NCBI GenBank assembly: GCA_021738605.1
Contig: JAIPBY010000109.1
Location: forward strand, 1-8,202
DNA: 8,202 nucleotides
Origin: Chitinophagaceae bacterium
Lineage (GTDB): Bacteria > Bacteroidota > Bacteroidia > Chitinophagales > Chitinophagaceae
Direction of reading: 5' to 3'
Shown here: one piece after another, positions 1 to 6,563 of the stretch
Numbering within the stretch: position 1 is the first letter of the stretch
How the letters are laid out: each line of letters opens with the position of its first letter
Position numbers and translations under genes: made by a program
The notes under the pieces: model-generated
Told to the model about the DNA's origin: nothing
Seen by the model: only the letters and a program-made list of their open reading frames with translations
Database searches by the model: none

Positions 1-5
1 ATTAC

Positions 6-326
6 ATGAAAACATCACCAGCTATCTTGCCCAAAAACCTCAAGGTACTAAAAGTTCTCGCGGAGCATATTCAGCTTGCTCGTTTGCGTAGAAAGTTCAG
101 TGCGGAGCAAGTTGCAGAGCGCGCAGGTATAAGTAGAAAAACAGTATACAATATCGAACAAGGGATTCCTACCGTTGCCATTGGTAGCTACTTGCAAGTG
201 CTATTTGTGCTAGGTTTAGAGCAAGATCTTTCCATGGTAGCAGCATCTGACCCTTTAGGTAGAAAATTGCAAGATGCAGGAATTACGGTAGCAAAACGCG
301 CTCCTAAAAAGTCGAATGGCCTATGA
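6..326 (+). CDS. HipB-like XRE-family transcriptional regulator (antitoxin)
   Basis: A 106-residue protein with one Cro/C1-type helix-turn-helix at about residues 19-72. The recognition-helix region around SAEQVAERAGISRKTVYNIE (32-51) is the clearest match. The basic C-terminal tail (AKRAPKKSNGL) may be flexible. In hipBA pairs this protein binds DNA as a dimer, represses its own operon and sequesters the HipA kinase; that role is assigned here from the family and from the HipA gene directly downstream. Its TGA overlaps the ATG of hipA (ATGA at 323-326), so the two are probably translationally coupled. The start at 6 is the only sensible ATG, but just five upstream bases are visible, so the promoter and any operator lie outside the window. 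Certain as an XRE regulator, fairly sure as the antitoxin partner. Confidence 0.9.
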   Translation: MKTSPAILPKNLKVLKVLAEHIQLARLRRKFSAEQVAERAGISRKTVYNIEQGIPTVAIGSYLQVLFVLGLEQDLSMVAASDPLGRKLQDAGITVAKRAPKKSNGL

Positions 327-1597
327 AGAAAAACGAAACTGTAATTTGGGTGTACGCCGATTGGAAATCAATGGAGGAGCCTCAATTGATTGGAATGCTT
401 GTCGCACAACGTGTCAGGGGCAAGGAGATTTTTTCATTTGAATACAATGAAGCATGGCTGAGTAACAGCCAAGCTACCCTGTATTTAGATCCTAATTTGG
501 GGCTTTACAAGGGGAAACAATATTTGCCAGACGGAAGAAATAATTTTGGAGTATTCCTAGATTCTGCACCTGACCGTTGGGGAAGGTTGTTAATGCGAAG
601 AAGAGAAGCATGGCAAGCTAAGTTGGAAGGTCGTGAGGAAAGAACACTTTTTGAGAGTGACTTTTTATTGGGCGTTTTTGATGGTCATCGTATGGGAGGT
701 CTACGATTTAAGTTGGAACAAGATGGTGCGTTTTTGAATAATCATAAGAAAATGGCTACGCCTCCTTGGACATCGCTTCGTGAATTGGAATATGCCAGTT
801 TGCAATTAGAAAAAGAGGATGCCATCAATGATCCGGAGTATACCAAATGGTTAAGCATGCTAATTGACCCAGGTTCTTCATTGGGAGGAGCGAGACCTAA
901 AGCTAGTGTACTTGATGAAAAGGGTAATCTTTGGATTGCTAAATTCCCAAGTTCAAAAGATGATAAAAATACTGGTGCTTGGGAAATGGTATTGCATAAA
1001 TTAGCTAAAGTTTGTGGTATTCATGTACCAGATGCAAGGCTACTTCAATTTTCCGGAAAGCACCATACATTCTTATCTAAACGATTTGACAGAATAAAAG
1101 ATAAGCGCATACACTTTGCATCGGCCATGACATTATTGGGTTATCAAGATGGAGCGGATTTTCATGATGGATTAAGTTATTTGGATATCATTGCTTTTAT
1201 TATTCAGCAAGGAGCGTTGGTGAAAGCGGATTTAGAACAGCTTTGGAGAAGAGTAGTTTTCAATATTTTGGTTTCAAACACAGATGACCATTTGCGAAAT
1301 CACGGATTTATACTTACCAATAATGGTTGGCAGTTATCCCCAGCTTATGATATGAATCCCAATGAAATGGGAAGTGGTTTAACTTTAAATATTTCGGAGA
1401 ATAGCAATGAGCAGGACATTTCTATAGCCTTAGAAACAGCCAAGCATTATAAATTAAAAAAAGATGAAGCAATAAAAATTCTGAACGATATGCAGCTTGA
1501 AATTGCAAACTGGCGAACAGTTGCAAAAAAATTAGGTATAAGTAGTAGTGAAATTGAACAAATGAAGCGTGCATTTCGGGTTCTACCCCTTAATTAG
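323..1597 (+). CDS. HipA-family serine/threonine kinase (type II toxin component)
   Basis: A 424-residue protein with the usual HipA layout: an N-terminal coupling domain (about 5-130, containing FGVFLDSAPDRWGR at 75-88) and a C-terminal kinase domain (about 180-410). Visible kinase features are the glycine-rich SSLGGARPKA (185-194), WIAKFPS with the probable ATP-binding lysine K207, NTDDHLRNHG (319-328) whose D321 aligns with the catalytic Asp of E. coli HipA, and PAYDMNP (340-346) whose D343 corresponds to the metal-binding Asp. All key residues are present, so the kinase should be active. E. coli HipA phosphorylates glutamyl-tRNA synthetase; the target here cannot be read from the sequence. 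It forms an operon with the preceding regulator (4-bp overlap). Base composition appears more A+T-rich than the polysaccharide genes to the right, consistent with a mobile accessory module. Confidence 0.93.
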   Translation: MKKNETVIWVYADWKSMEEPQLIGMLVAQRVRGKEIFSFEYNEAWLSNSQATLYLDPNLGLYKGKQYLPDGRNNFGVFLDSAPDRWGRLLMRRREAWQAKLEGREERTLFESDFLLGVFDGHRMGGLRFKLEQDGAFLNNHKKMATPPWTSLRELEYASLQLEKEDAINDPEYTKWLSMLIDPGSSLGGARPKASVLDEKGNLWIAKFPSSKDDKNTGAWEMVLHKLAKVCGIHVPDARLLQFSGKHHTFLSKRFDRIKDKRIHFASAMTLLGYQDGADFHDGLSYLDIIAFIIQQGALVKADLEQLWRRVVFNILVSNTDDHLRNHGFILTNNGWQLSPAYDMNPNEMGSGLTLNISENSNEQDISIALETAKHYKLKKDEAIKILNDMQLEIANWRTVAKKLGISSSEIEQMKRAFRVLPLN

Positions 1598-1605
1598 TTT
1601 TTAAA

Positions 1606-1616
1606 CTGATTATCAG
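1606..1616. repeat. 11-bp palindrome CTGATTATCAG
   Basis: A perfect odd-centred palindrome (CTGAT-T-ATCAG) starting 8 bases after the hipA stop. A near copy, TTGATAATCAA, lies at 1663-1673. The two share the arms TGAT/ATCA and bracket the GGTGCGCA tandem repeat. Confidence 0.6.
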
Positions 1617-1625
1617 CAACTTACA

Positions 1626-1646
1626 TGGTGCGCAATTTGGTGCGCA
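1626..1646. repeat. Tandem TGGTGCGCA direct repeats, 12-bp period
   Basis: The 9-mer TGGTGCGCA occurs at 1626-1634 and again at 1638-1646, separated by ATT, so the repeat period is 12 bp. Each copy contains the 6-bp palindrome TGCGCA. Its position between the two 11-bp palindromes suggests an ordered protein-binding region. Confidence 0.65.
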
Positions 1647-1662
1647 GTTGAGACCTAAATAG

Positions 1663-1673
1663 TTGATAATCAA
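1663..1673. repeat. 11-bp palindrome TTGATAATCAA
   Basis: A perfect odd-centred palindrome (TTGAT-A-ATCAA), partner of CTGATTATCAG at 1606-1616. The two centres (1611 and 1668) are 57 bp apart. Confidence 0.6.
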
Positions 1674-1691
1674 TAGTAAAACACCCTATAA

Positions 1692-1710
1692 TTAGTGTGG
1701 TCCACACTAA
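1692..1710. repeat. Perfect 19-bp palindrome overlapping the stop of the Wzi-like gene
   Basis: TTAGTGTGGTCCACACTAA has two fully complementary 9-base arms around a single central T. The TAG stop of the minus-strand Wzi-like gene (1709-1707) lies in the right arm. As DNA it resembles an operator for a dimeric regulator. As RNA it could form an 8-bp stem with a 3-nt loop, but no strong U-run follows on either strand, so a terminator role is weakly supported. Confidence 0.6.
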
Positions 1711-3320
1711 AAATCATAATAAACATTCCTCAACATCGTCGAAAACCCAACTGAAAACAGTTGGGTTTTTTCTTGCTTTTTAATGTTGGTAAAACTTCTG
1801 TTGAGGTAGCCAAGATAGAGCCGCATATTGGTCTTGGTATTGAATATATAGCCAACTTGCATCTCTGCATGGTTGATGTCGGTTTTTAGTCCTTGACCGA
1901 TGGTATTTTCAAAGTCTTTCTCTCTTTTAAAAAATGGGGTGTATACATTCTGGCCCCATGATTTCCCTTCTTCATCTAGTCCAACTTTAGTAAAAATCAA
2001 TTTCATTGAGCCGTAAAACCGCCCTGATCGGTAATCGGCCAGGTTCACCCATTCCCAGAAATTGGCTCCACGCGGATGTGCCAGGGGTTGATTGTACTGT
2101 GCATAGTTGGTCAACGACCCCCAATGGCTGTAGGCATAAGGCCTCACCACATTTCCTTCCGTTTGCAGGTAGAGGTTCTTTACATGGAAGGGATGAATTG
2201 CTTTTAGCCCAAGCTGTAGCGCATATTTGTTGCCATAGAATCCATTTTGGGCAAACAGGTTCTTCCCTACAAACTCATCCAATGCCAACTGTCCGTATCC
2301 GACAAGCTGTTGGCTGAACTTGTAGCGGATGTTCATGCCCGACATCATGTTGCCCTCTGATTGGGTGGAGAACTCAATGGGTTTTAAAAAGATCAATGGG
2401 TTCATGTAGTTCCAGGGTACAGATCGTCTGCCACTGCTGTCCTGCAGGATCCAAATCACTGCCTGAAACAATCCAATATTGAGTCGCTTACTTACTGCCC
2501 AATCCAGATAGCTCATGCTACTGTACTTATAAGGCTTGCCCATGGTCTGTGAAATGATGGGGCTTTTAAGGTCAGTATATTGACTGAGCAGATAGTGGTA
2601 CTGAAAAGGCCCAAGCTTTCCCCTGATTTTCAACTGTGGATAGGGGAAGGATGCGTCAGATAACAGAAGGGAACGGTATCCGTCGCCAATGAAATTTCTA
2701 TCGTGTCCCAACTGAATTTGCAGGTAATCATTGGGCGCATAGCTGACATACCCAAGCACATGAGAATAGTCGTATTCAGGCTTGTCGAACCGCCTTGCCC
2801 AGGCCTGTCCGGGCACCACATCATTCAGGATGATAAAATCCCTAATGTACGGCGCAAAGCGAGCCTGGTTCTCATAAAAGGCTGTGTAAAAAGAAAATTT
2901 CTTTCCAACATTTCCCAGTACCTGTGCTCCACGTGTATTGGTAAAAGTACTGAGTCCGGAAGCACGATCCTTGCCAAGTTGCAGGTCAAGCAGTGGATCC
3001 ATGTATACATTCCACCTGCCTGCTGAATCCTTGTAGTGAATAAAATGTTCGCTGAATAGTTTTCTGTTCAGCCAGTTGTTTTTACCAGCTTTTCCAATCG
3101 AATCAAGTGCCCAACCATGTGGCTGTTCATCTTCTCGGTATGGCTTGAAGGACCCAAAGGTTTTTTTGTCTGTTCTGGAAAGATCTTTTTCATATTCCAA
3201 ATACAATTGCCGTTGGTAGGGAAGGGGTTGTGGACCAACCTGCGCAATGAGCCTACTTGTTTGAAATGCAAACAGGATCAAGAAGAAAGAGGAAGGAATT
3301 TTTATGAATTGGACATGCAT
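1707..3320 (-). CDS. Wzi/RemB-family outer-membrane beta-barrel protein (capsule assembly)
   Basis: The start is placed at 3320, giving 537 residues, because it begins a clear signal peptide: MHVQFIKIP, then a hydrophobic core, with likely cleavage near LIAQ (about 24-27). An upstream in-frame extension to 3500 would run into the divergent operon and bury that signal. The family call rests on the conserved segment GHDRNFIGDGYRSLLLSD (205-222), the many alternating aromatic/polar strands, and the C-terminal YYDF, which ends in Phe as outer-membrane barrels do. Wzi proteins help anchor or assemble capsular polysaccharide at the cell surface; the Bacteroidota relative RemB is linked to gliding motility. 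Divergent placement beside a polysaccharide operon supports the glycan role. Its 3' end contains a terminator for the opposite strand. Confidence 0.85.
   Translation of the reverse strand: MHVQFIKIPSSFFLILFAFQTSRLIAQVGPQPLPYQRQLYLEYEKDLSRTDKKTFGSFKPYREDEQPHGWALDSIGKAGKNNWLNRKLFSEHFIHYKDSAGRWNVYMDPLLDLQLGKDRASGLSTFTNTRGAQVLGNVGKKFSFYTAFYENQARFAPYIRDFIILNDVVPGQAWARRFDKPEYDYSHVLGYVSYAPNDYLQIQLGHDRNFIGDGYRSLLLSDASFPYPQLKIRGKLGPFQYHYLLSQYTDLKSPIISQTMGKPYKYSSMSYLDWAVSKRLNIGLFQAVIWILQDSSGRRSVPWNYMNPLIFLKPIEFSTQSEGNMMSGMNIRYKFSQQLVGYGQLALDEFVGKNLFAQNGFYGNKYALQLGLKAIHPFHVKNLYLQTEGNVVRPYAYSHWGSLTNYAQYNQPLAHPRGANFWEWVNLADYRSGRFYGSMKLIFTKVGLDEEGKSWGQNVYTPFFKREKDFENTIGQGLKTDINHAEMQVGYIFNTKTNMRLYLGYLNRSFTNIKKQEKTQLFSVGFSTMLRNVYYDF
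1742..1771 (+). terminator. Intrinsic terminator for the hipBA transcript
   Basis: A perfect 12-bp stem, AAAACCCAACTG (1742-1753) paired with CAGTTGGGTTTT (1758-1769), closes on an AAAA loop, with a run of six T at 1766-1771. This is a good rho-independent terminator for + strand transcription, 145 bp past the hipA stop. It lies inside the last codons of the minus-strand Wzi-like gene. In that orientation the trailing T-run is short (TTTTC), so readthrough of the barrel gene should be possible. Confidence 0.75.
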
Positions 3321-3324
3321 AAAA

Positions 3325-3356
3325 CGAATATAAGGCTTAGCCAATAAGTAGACAAG
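3325..3356 (-). promoter_or_regulatory. Probable promoter of the Wzi-like gene
   Basis: On the minus strand, TATATTCG (3332-3325) differs from the Bacteroidota -7 consensus TAnnTTTG at one base. A TTG element lies 20 bases upstream (3355-3353), within the usual spacing for this group. The box ends only 4 bases before the ATG, so the transcript would be leaderless or have a very short leader. Confidence 0.45.
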
Positions 3357-3384
3357 ACTTATGGAACCTTGAATAAAAAAAACC

Positions 3385-3392
3385 TTATTTTG
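3385..3392 (+). promoter_or_regulatory. Possible -7 element of the polysaccharide operon
   Basis: TTATTTTG matches TAnnTTTG with one mismatch and is followed by CA, as often seen in this phylum. The nearest upstream TTG (3369-3371) is only 13 bases away, which is too close for a standard -33 element. The 76-bp divergent gap must hold both promoters, so this is the best candidate, but weak. Confidence 0.3.
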
Positions 3393-3396
3393 CAAT

Positions 3397-4122
3397 ATGG
3401 GATGGACTGACCGTTGGGCACACAATATTGATTTGCGGCACTGGATTGAAACCAGGTTGTTGAAGCCGGTACGTACCTGGAAAAAGCTCACATCTACCAC
3501 AAGCTTTGATGCTGAACTACAGCAGATTGCCCATAGGGATGCTGCCAGCTATGCCTATACAAATTTTCGGAATGGAATTTATTTCAATTCGAAAAAAGAC
3601 ATGTACGATCATGTGGTAGAAAACCTGCGAGGATCAGCCGGGCTTTGCACAGAGTTTGGTGTTTACAAGGCGGCTACTCTGAACTATTTTGCCAATAAAT
3701 TACAAGACAGAACCTGGCATGGATTTGATTCATTTGAGGGGTTGCCAGAAGCCTGGTCGGGAAGTGGGCAATCAAAAGGCGCTTTTTCATTAGGTGGGAA
3801 ACTACCCAAAGTTGCACCCAATGTTGTTTTGCACAAAGGTTGGTTCAGTGAAACTGCGGTAGATTTTTTTAATCAACAAGAAGAGAACCTTGCTTTCGCC
3901 CATCTGGATGCAGACCTTTATAATGCTACTTTAGAGGCCTTGAATGCCATGACAGCCAAAGTAAAAAAGGGTTCCTTGTTGCTTTTTGATGAATATTTTG
4001 GGCAAATTGCTTGGCGGGAGCATGAACACAAGGCTTTTGGTGAATGGCTCGAAAACAATAAGCTCGAAGCGGAATGCCTGGCATGGGTTTCCAATGGTGC
4101 CGTACTGTTCAGATTGAAATGA
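3397..4122 (+). CDS. TylF-like class I SAM-dependent methyltransferase
   Basis: A 241-residue cytosolic protein with the order of motifs seen in the TylF/MycF sugar O-methyltransferase family: CTEFGVYKAATL (84-95, SAM-binding motif I), GFDSFEGLPE (109-118), AHLDADLY (168-175) and LLFDEYFG (195-202). D171, D198 and E199 are plausible metal ligands, since MycF uses an acidic metal site. Family members methylate sugar hydroxyls, so the likely substrate is a sugar of the polysaccharide made by this locus, possibly as a chain modification or cap. It is the first gene of the operon. Its TGA overlaps the ATG of the glycosyltransferase (ATGA, 4119-4122). Substrate and position of methylation cannot be read from the sequence. 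Confidence 0.85.
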   Translation: MGWTDRWAHNIDLRHWIETRLLKPVRTWKKLTSTTSFDAELQQIAHRDAASYAYTNFRNGIYFNSKKDMYDHVVENLRGSAGLCTEFGVYKAATLNYFANKLQDRTWHGFDSFEGLPEAWSGSGQSKGAFSLGGKLPKVAPNVVLHKGWFSETAVDFFNQQEENLAFAHLDADLYNATLEALNAMTAKVKKGSLLLFDEYFGQIAWREHEHKAFGEWLENNKLEAECLAWVSNGAVLFRLK

Positions 4123-4880
4123 ACAACATGATTGAAAATCGCCCGATTGTTTCCATTATCATCGCAACCTATAATGCAGCCGCTTTGTTGCCAAAGACCC
4201 TGGCATCGCTCAGGTCAATGGCTGCATTTCCCTTTGAATTGCTGATTGCCGATGGTGGAAGTACGGATGAAACAGTATCCATCATCGAGCAAAACAAAGA
4301 CATGATTGCCTGGTTCAAAACTGAGCCGGACAAGGGTGTGTATGATGCATGGAACAAGGCACTTCAACATACAACATCTCCATGGATCGCTTTTCTAGGC
4401 GCTGGTGATACATATATGCCAGAAGCATTGGAAAAATATGCAGCAGCAGCAAGGCTGAATCCTGACGCTGATTACATCGCTGCAGATCAATGGCAGGTCT
4501 TGCCTGATGGTAAAAAACTGCGAAGGAAAGGAGCACCTTGGGTTTGGTCCGCATTTAAAAACAGAATGACCATCACCCATGTGGGCAATTGGCACGCGAA
4601 AAAAGCATTTGAGCAATATGGTGATTTTGATACCAGCTACACAATTGCGGGTGATTATGAATGGCTATTGAGGGCAAAGGACAAACTCAAAGTTGTATAT
4701 ATTCCCATTCCACTGGTCAATATGGTTGTTGGGGGAATTAGCGATAGGAATTGGTCTGTTGTTGATGAAACCATGCGAGCCCAATTGCATACGGCCCAAC
4801 TTCCTAAAGTCCTTGTCTGTAAAAATTGGATCATAGCAGCAATGCGAAAACAAATCAGCAGATGGGTCTACCAACGATAA
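4119..4880 (+). CDS. Family 2 glycosyltransferase (WfgS-like)
   Basis: The start is set at 4119 (253 residues) because that ATG overlaps the stop of the methyltransferase. The in-frame ATG at 4074 would add 15 residues ahead of the normal GT-A start, and 4128 is an alternative. Motifs: VSIIIATYNA (11-20, nucleotide-binding beta strand), LLIADGGSTDETV (41-53), EPDKGVYDAWNKAL (69-82, typical of the WfgS/AmsE-like branch), and FDTSYTIAGDYEWLLR (170-185), the acceptor-side D/E region. The usual DxD-like segment is LGAGD (93-97), with only one Asp. There is no membrane segment, so it is probably cytosolic or membrane-associated and adds a sugar to a lipid-linked intermediate. The donor sugar is unknown. 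Its end overlaps the ATP-grasp gene by 19 bases. Confidence 0.88.
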   Translation: MNNMIENRPIVSIIIATYNAAALLPKTLASLRSMAAFPFELLIADGGSTDETVSIIEQNKDMIAWFKTEPDKGVYDAWNKALQHTTSPWIAFLGAGDTYMPEALEKYAAAARLNPDADYIAADQWQVLPDGKKLRRKGAPWVWSAFKNRMTITHVGNWHAKKAFEQYGDFDTSYTIAGDYEWLLRAKDKLKVVYIPIPLVNMVVGGISDRNWSVVDETMRAQLHTAQLPKVLVCKNWIIAAMRKQISRWVYQR

Positions 4881-5971
4881 TCTTGCAGGCGGGGACGGAC
4901 AGAAGGGTCTTTGATTTGTACAACCAGCTTTCCGGTCATTATCCAACCATCATTTGGAGCAGTACTGCCATGTTGGGGGAAGCATTTCTTTACCCCAAGG
5001 CCATCAGGCTCAGGCTGAATGGCATGAAGGAACTACTTGATTATGTTGAGCGCAGAAAAGACCAACATTTTGTATGGCTTCCTTTGATAGAGGAGGAGGC
5101 TGTTTGGCTTCTTGAGCAAATAGCCATTCCATCAAATTTTTTCTTTCAACTTCCTGATCTCAAAGACTACAATACAGCAAGAGACAAGCGCAGTTTTACG
5201 CTACGTTTCATGCAAGACAGGTTAACGCCTCGTCTGTATTCGCCCGATGAGCTTCATGATCATTTCCCCAATGATGGGGTTGTAGTAAAACCTGCCATTG
5301 GAAAAGGGGCCATTGGTCGTCGTTTCATCCATACGGCATCAGAGCTGAACAATGTTCATTCCGGAGACCTCATACAGGAAAGAATTGGTGAGGGCAAGGA
5401 AGTGATTGGTGCATTTTTCCTCTGCAAAAATGGTGAAGTCCTGGCACATTACCAACACCGGCGCATCAGAACATTCCCTGAAGAAGGTGGGGTAAGCTGT
5501 TGCGCAGAAACAACCATGATCGAAGAAGTAAAGGTTGCTGGTTCAAGGATCATGAAAGCCCTCAACTGGTCTGGTCTTGCCATGATTGAGTTTTTGAAAC
5601 ATCCTCAAGAGAATATTTACCTTGCCATTGAATGCAATGCCAGGCTCTGGGGTACAGTGCTATTGAGTGAATTTTCAGGGCATCACCTCGTGTTGAAATA
5701 CATTGATCTCTGCATGCAAATGCCTATCAGAGAAACAGACCCAATGCCCAATGCAAGCATACGCTGGTATTTCCCTTATGAAATCTGGTATGCACTGCGT
5801 TCTCCTTTCAGACATCTGGGCTTGCTTTACTGGGGCGGGAAGCATACCTGCTACATTGGCGGCACTGGTGCAGGATGGATGAGGTCTTTGGGTTTTGTTT
5901 TCTTTTCTGTCTTGAACCCGGAAAAATGGCAGATATTGTACAATAAAATCACCACTTCAATTGGACGATGA
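4862..5971 (+). CDS. ATP-grasp domain ligase of the polysaccharide operon
   Basis: From the ATG at 4862 the protein has 369 residues and begins MGLPTIILQAG, a normal first beta strand. The ATG at 4826 would add 12 residues inside the glycosyltransferase gene and is less likely. ATP-grasp features: D108-K109 before the first nucleotide-binding strand, VVKPAIGKGAIG (141-152, K143 and the glycine loop), LIQERIGEGKEV (170-181, E173 in the hinge), AMIEFL (240-245) and AIECNARLWG (255-264, metal ligands E257 and N259). The architecture resembles carbamoyl-phosphate-synthase/PylC-like ATP-grasp enzymes, which activate a carboxylate as an acyl phosphate and join it to an amine or similar nucleophile. 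The C-terminal about 75 residues are aromatic-rich and unrecognised. Its stop overlaps the next start (ATGA). The substrate is unknown; amide modification of the glycan is one inference. Confidence 0.85.
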   Translation: MGLPTIILQAGTDRRVFDLYNQLSGHYPTIIWSSTAMLGEAFLYPKAIRLRLNGMKELLDYVERRKDQHFVWLPLIEEEAVWLLEQIAIPSNFFFQLPDLKDYNTARDKRSFTLRFMQDRLTPRLYSPDELHDHFPNDGVVVKPAIGKGAIGRRFIHTASELNNVHSGDLIQERIGEGKEVIGAFFLCKNGEVLAHYQHRRIRTFPEEGGVSCCAETTMIEEVKVAGSRIMKALNWSGLAMIEFLKHPQENIYLAIECNARLWGTVLLSEFSGHHLVLKYIDLCMQMPIRETDPMPNASIRWYFPYEIWYALRSPFRHLGLLYWGGKHTCYIGGTGAGWMRSLGFVFFSVLNPEKWQILYNKITTSIGR

Positions 5972-6555
5972 TTGTATTTGATTTTGATAAAACCCTTACC
6001 TACCGGGATACTACCTTGCCTTTTCTGGCATTTGGGTTATCACCCATAAAATCCATCCAATGTCACCTGCGCTATTATTTTCTCGCCTTGCTGGTTAAAA
6101 GTAAATGCTATAGCGTGCTAAGCTTAAAACAGACCATGATCAATTGGCGCTTTAGGAGTTATGATATCCAGGCATGGAAATTGCACTGCAAGGATTTTTC
6201 AGTAACGATCAAGACAAATGCCCTCTATCGTCAAACCAACTGGAAGGATGCCAATTTGGTCATTGCCTCAGCCAGTTTCAAAGAAGTCTTAATTCATCTT
6301 TTTCCATCTAATGTCATGGTGATTGGGTCAGAACTGGCCATTGGAAAACAGATCAACATTACAAAACATGCCATGGGTGAGCAAAAGGCAATCCTTCTCA
6401 TGGATCAAGGAATAGAAAGTTTTAATAGGTTGTACACAGACAGCCTTGCAGACCTACCTTTGATGAAAATGGCCAAAGAGGTGGTTTGGGTGAGGGGCGA
6501 TCATCAAAAATTGCTGACCGGTGCTACCATCAACAAATGGCTCAACAACAACTGA
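5968..6555 (+). CDS. HAD-superfamily phosphatase (HAD-IB / SerB-like)
   Basis: A 195-residue protein with all four HAD motifs: FDFDKTLT (4-11, nucleophile D5 and acid/base D7), VIASAS (98-103, S101 in motif II), the motif III lysine in GEQKAILL (K140), and YTDSLADLP (156-164, metal-binding D158 and D162). The cap (about 15-85) is helical and rich in aromatic and basic residues, fitting the small-cap HAD-IB group that includes phosphoserine phosphatases. Its substrate is probably a small phosphorylated metabolite or sugar phosphate serving the operon, but this is inference. It starts within the ATP-grasp stop (ATGA, 5968-5971) and is followed after 8 bases by the deacetylase. The family call is secure, the substrate is not. 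Confidence 0.85.
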   Translation: MIVFDFDKTLTYRDTTLPFLAFGLSPIKSIQCHLRYYFLALLVKSKCYSVLSLKQTMINWRFRSYDIQAWKLHCKDFSVTIKTNALYRQTNWKDANLVIASASFKEVLIHLFPSNVMVIGSELAIGKQINITKHAMGEQKAILLMDQGIESFNRLYTDSLADLPLMKMAKEVVWVRGDHQKLLTGATINKWLNNN

Positions 6556-6559
6556 GGAA
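6554..6559 (+). promoter_or_regulatory. Shine-Dalgarno-like sequence deciding the deacetylase start
   Basis: GAGGAA overlaps the HAD-gene stop and lies 4 bases before the ATG at 6564. It is a rare visible ribosome-binding site in this window. The spacing is short, but it favours 6564 over the upstream in-frame ATGs at 6486 and 6537. Confidence 0.4.
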
Positions 6560-6563
6560 TTTC

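Larger units (their letters stand above)
1598..1706. other. Non-coding junction between the hipBA module and the polysaccharide locus
   Basis: This 109-bp interval separates the hipA stop from the converging stop of the Wzi-like gene. No convincing gene is present; the short reading frame starting at 1625 has only eight codons. It is unusually dense in symmetry: palindromes at 1606-1616 and 1663-1673, a tandem repeat at 1626-1646, and a 19-bp palindrome at 1692-1710. No tRNA 3' end or integrase fragment could be recognised. The layout is compatible with a recombination or attachment site, or with clustered regulator sites, but neither is demonstrated. Confidence 0.6.

Noticed and set aside
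1626..1646. CRISPR-like repeat
   Set aside because: Only two 9-bp copies with 3 bp between them; no spacer-repeat array and no cas genes.
1625..1651. Eight-codon frame (ATGGTGCGC...) in the junction
   Set aside because: Too short and made of the tandem repeat itself; no ribosome-binding site seen.
2006..2317. 103-residue plus-strand frame inside the Wzi-like gene
   Set aside because: Antisense shadow with no domain; the minus-strand barrel sequence is clearly the real coding strand.
3321..3500. 60-residue N-terminal extension of the Wzi-like protein
   Set aside because: It would place a normal signal peptide in the interior of the protein and overlap the start of the divergent methyltransferase gene.
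4074..4118. Upstream ATG of the glycosyltransferase frame
   Set aside because: It lies well inside the methyltransferase gene and adds residues not expected before the GT-A core; the ATGA overlap at 4119 is a better start.
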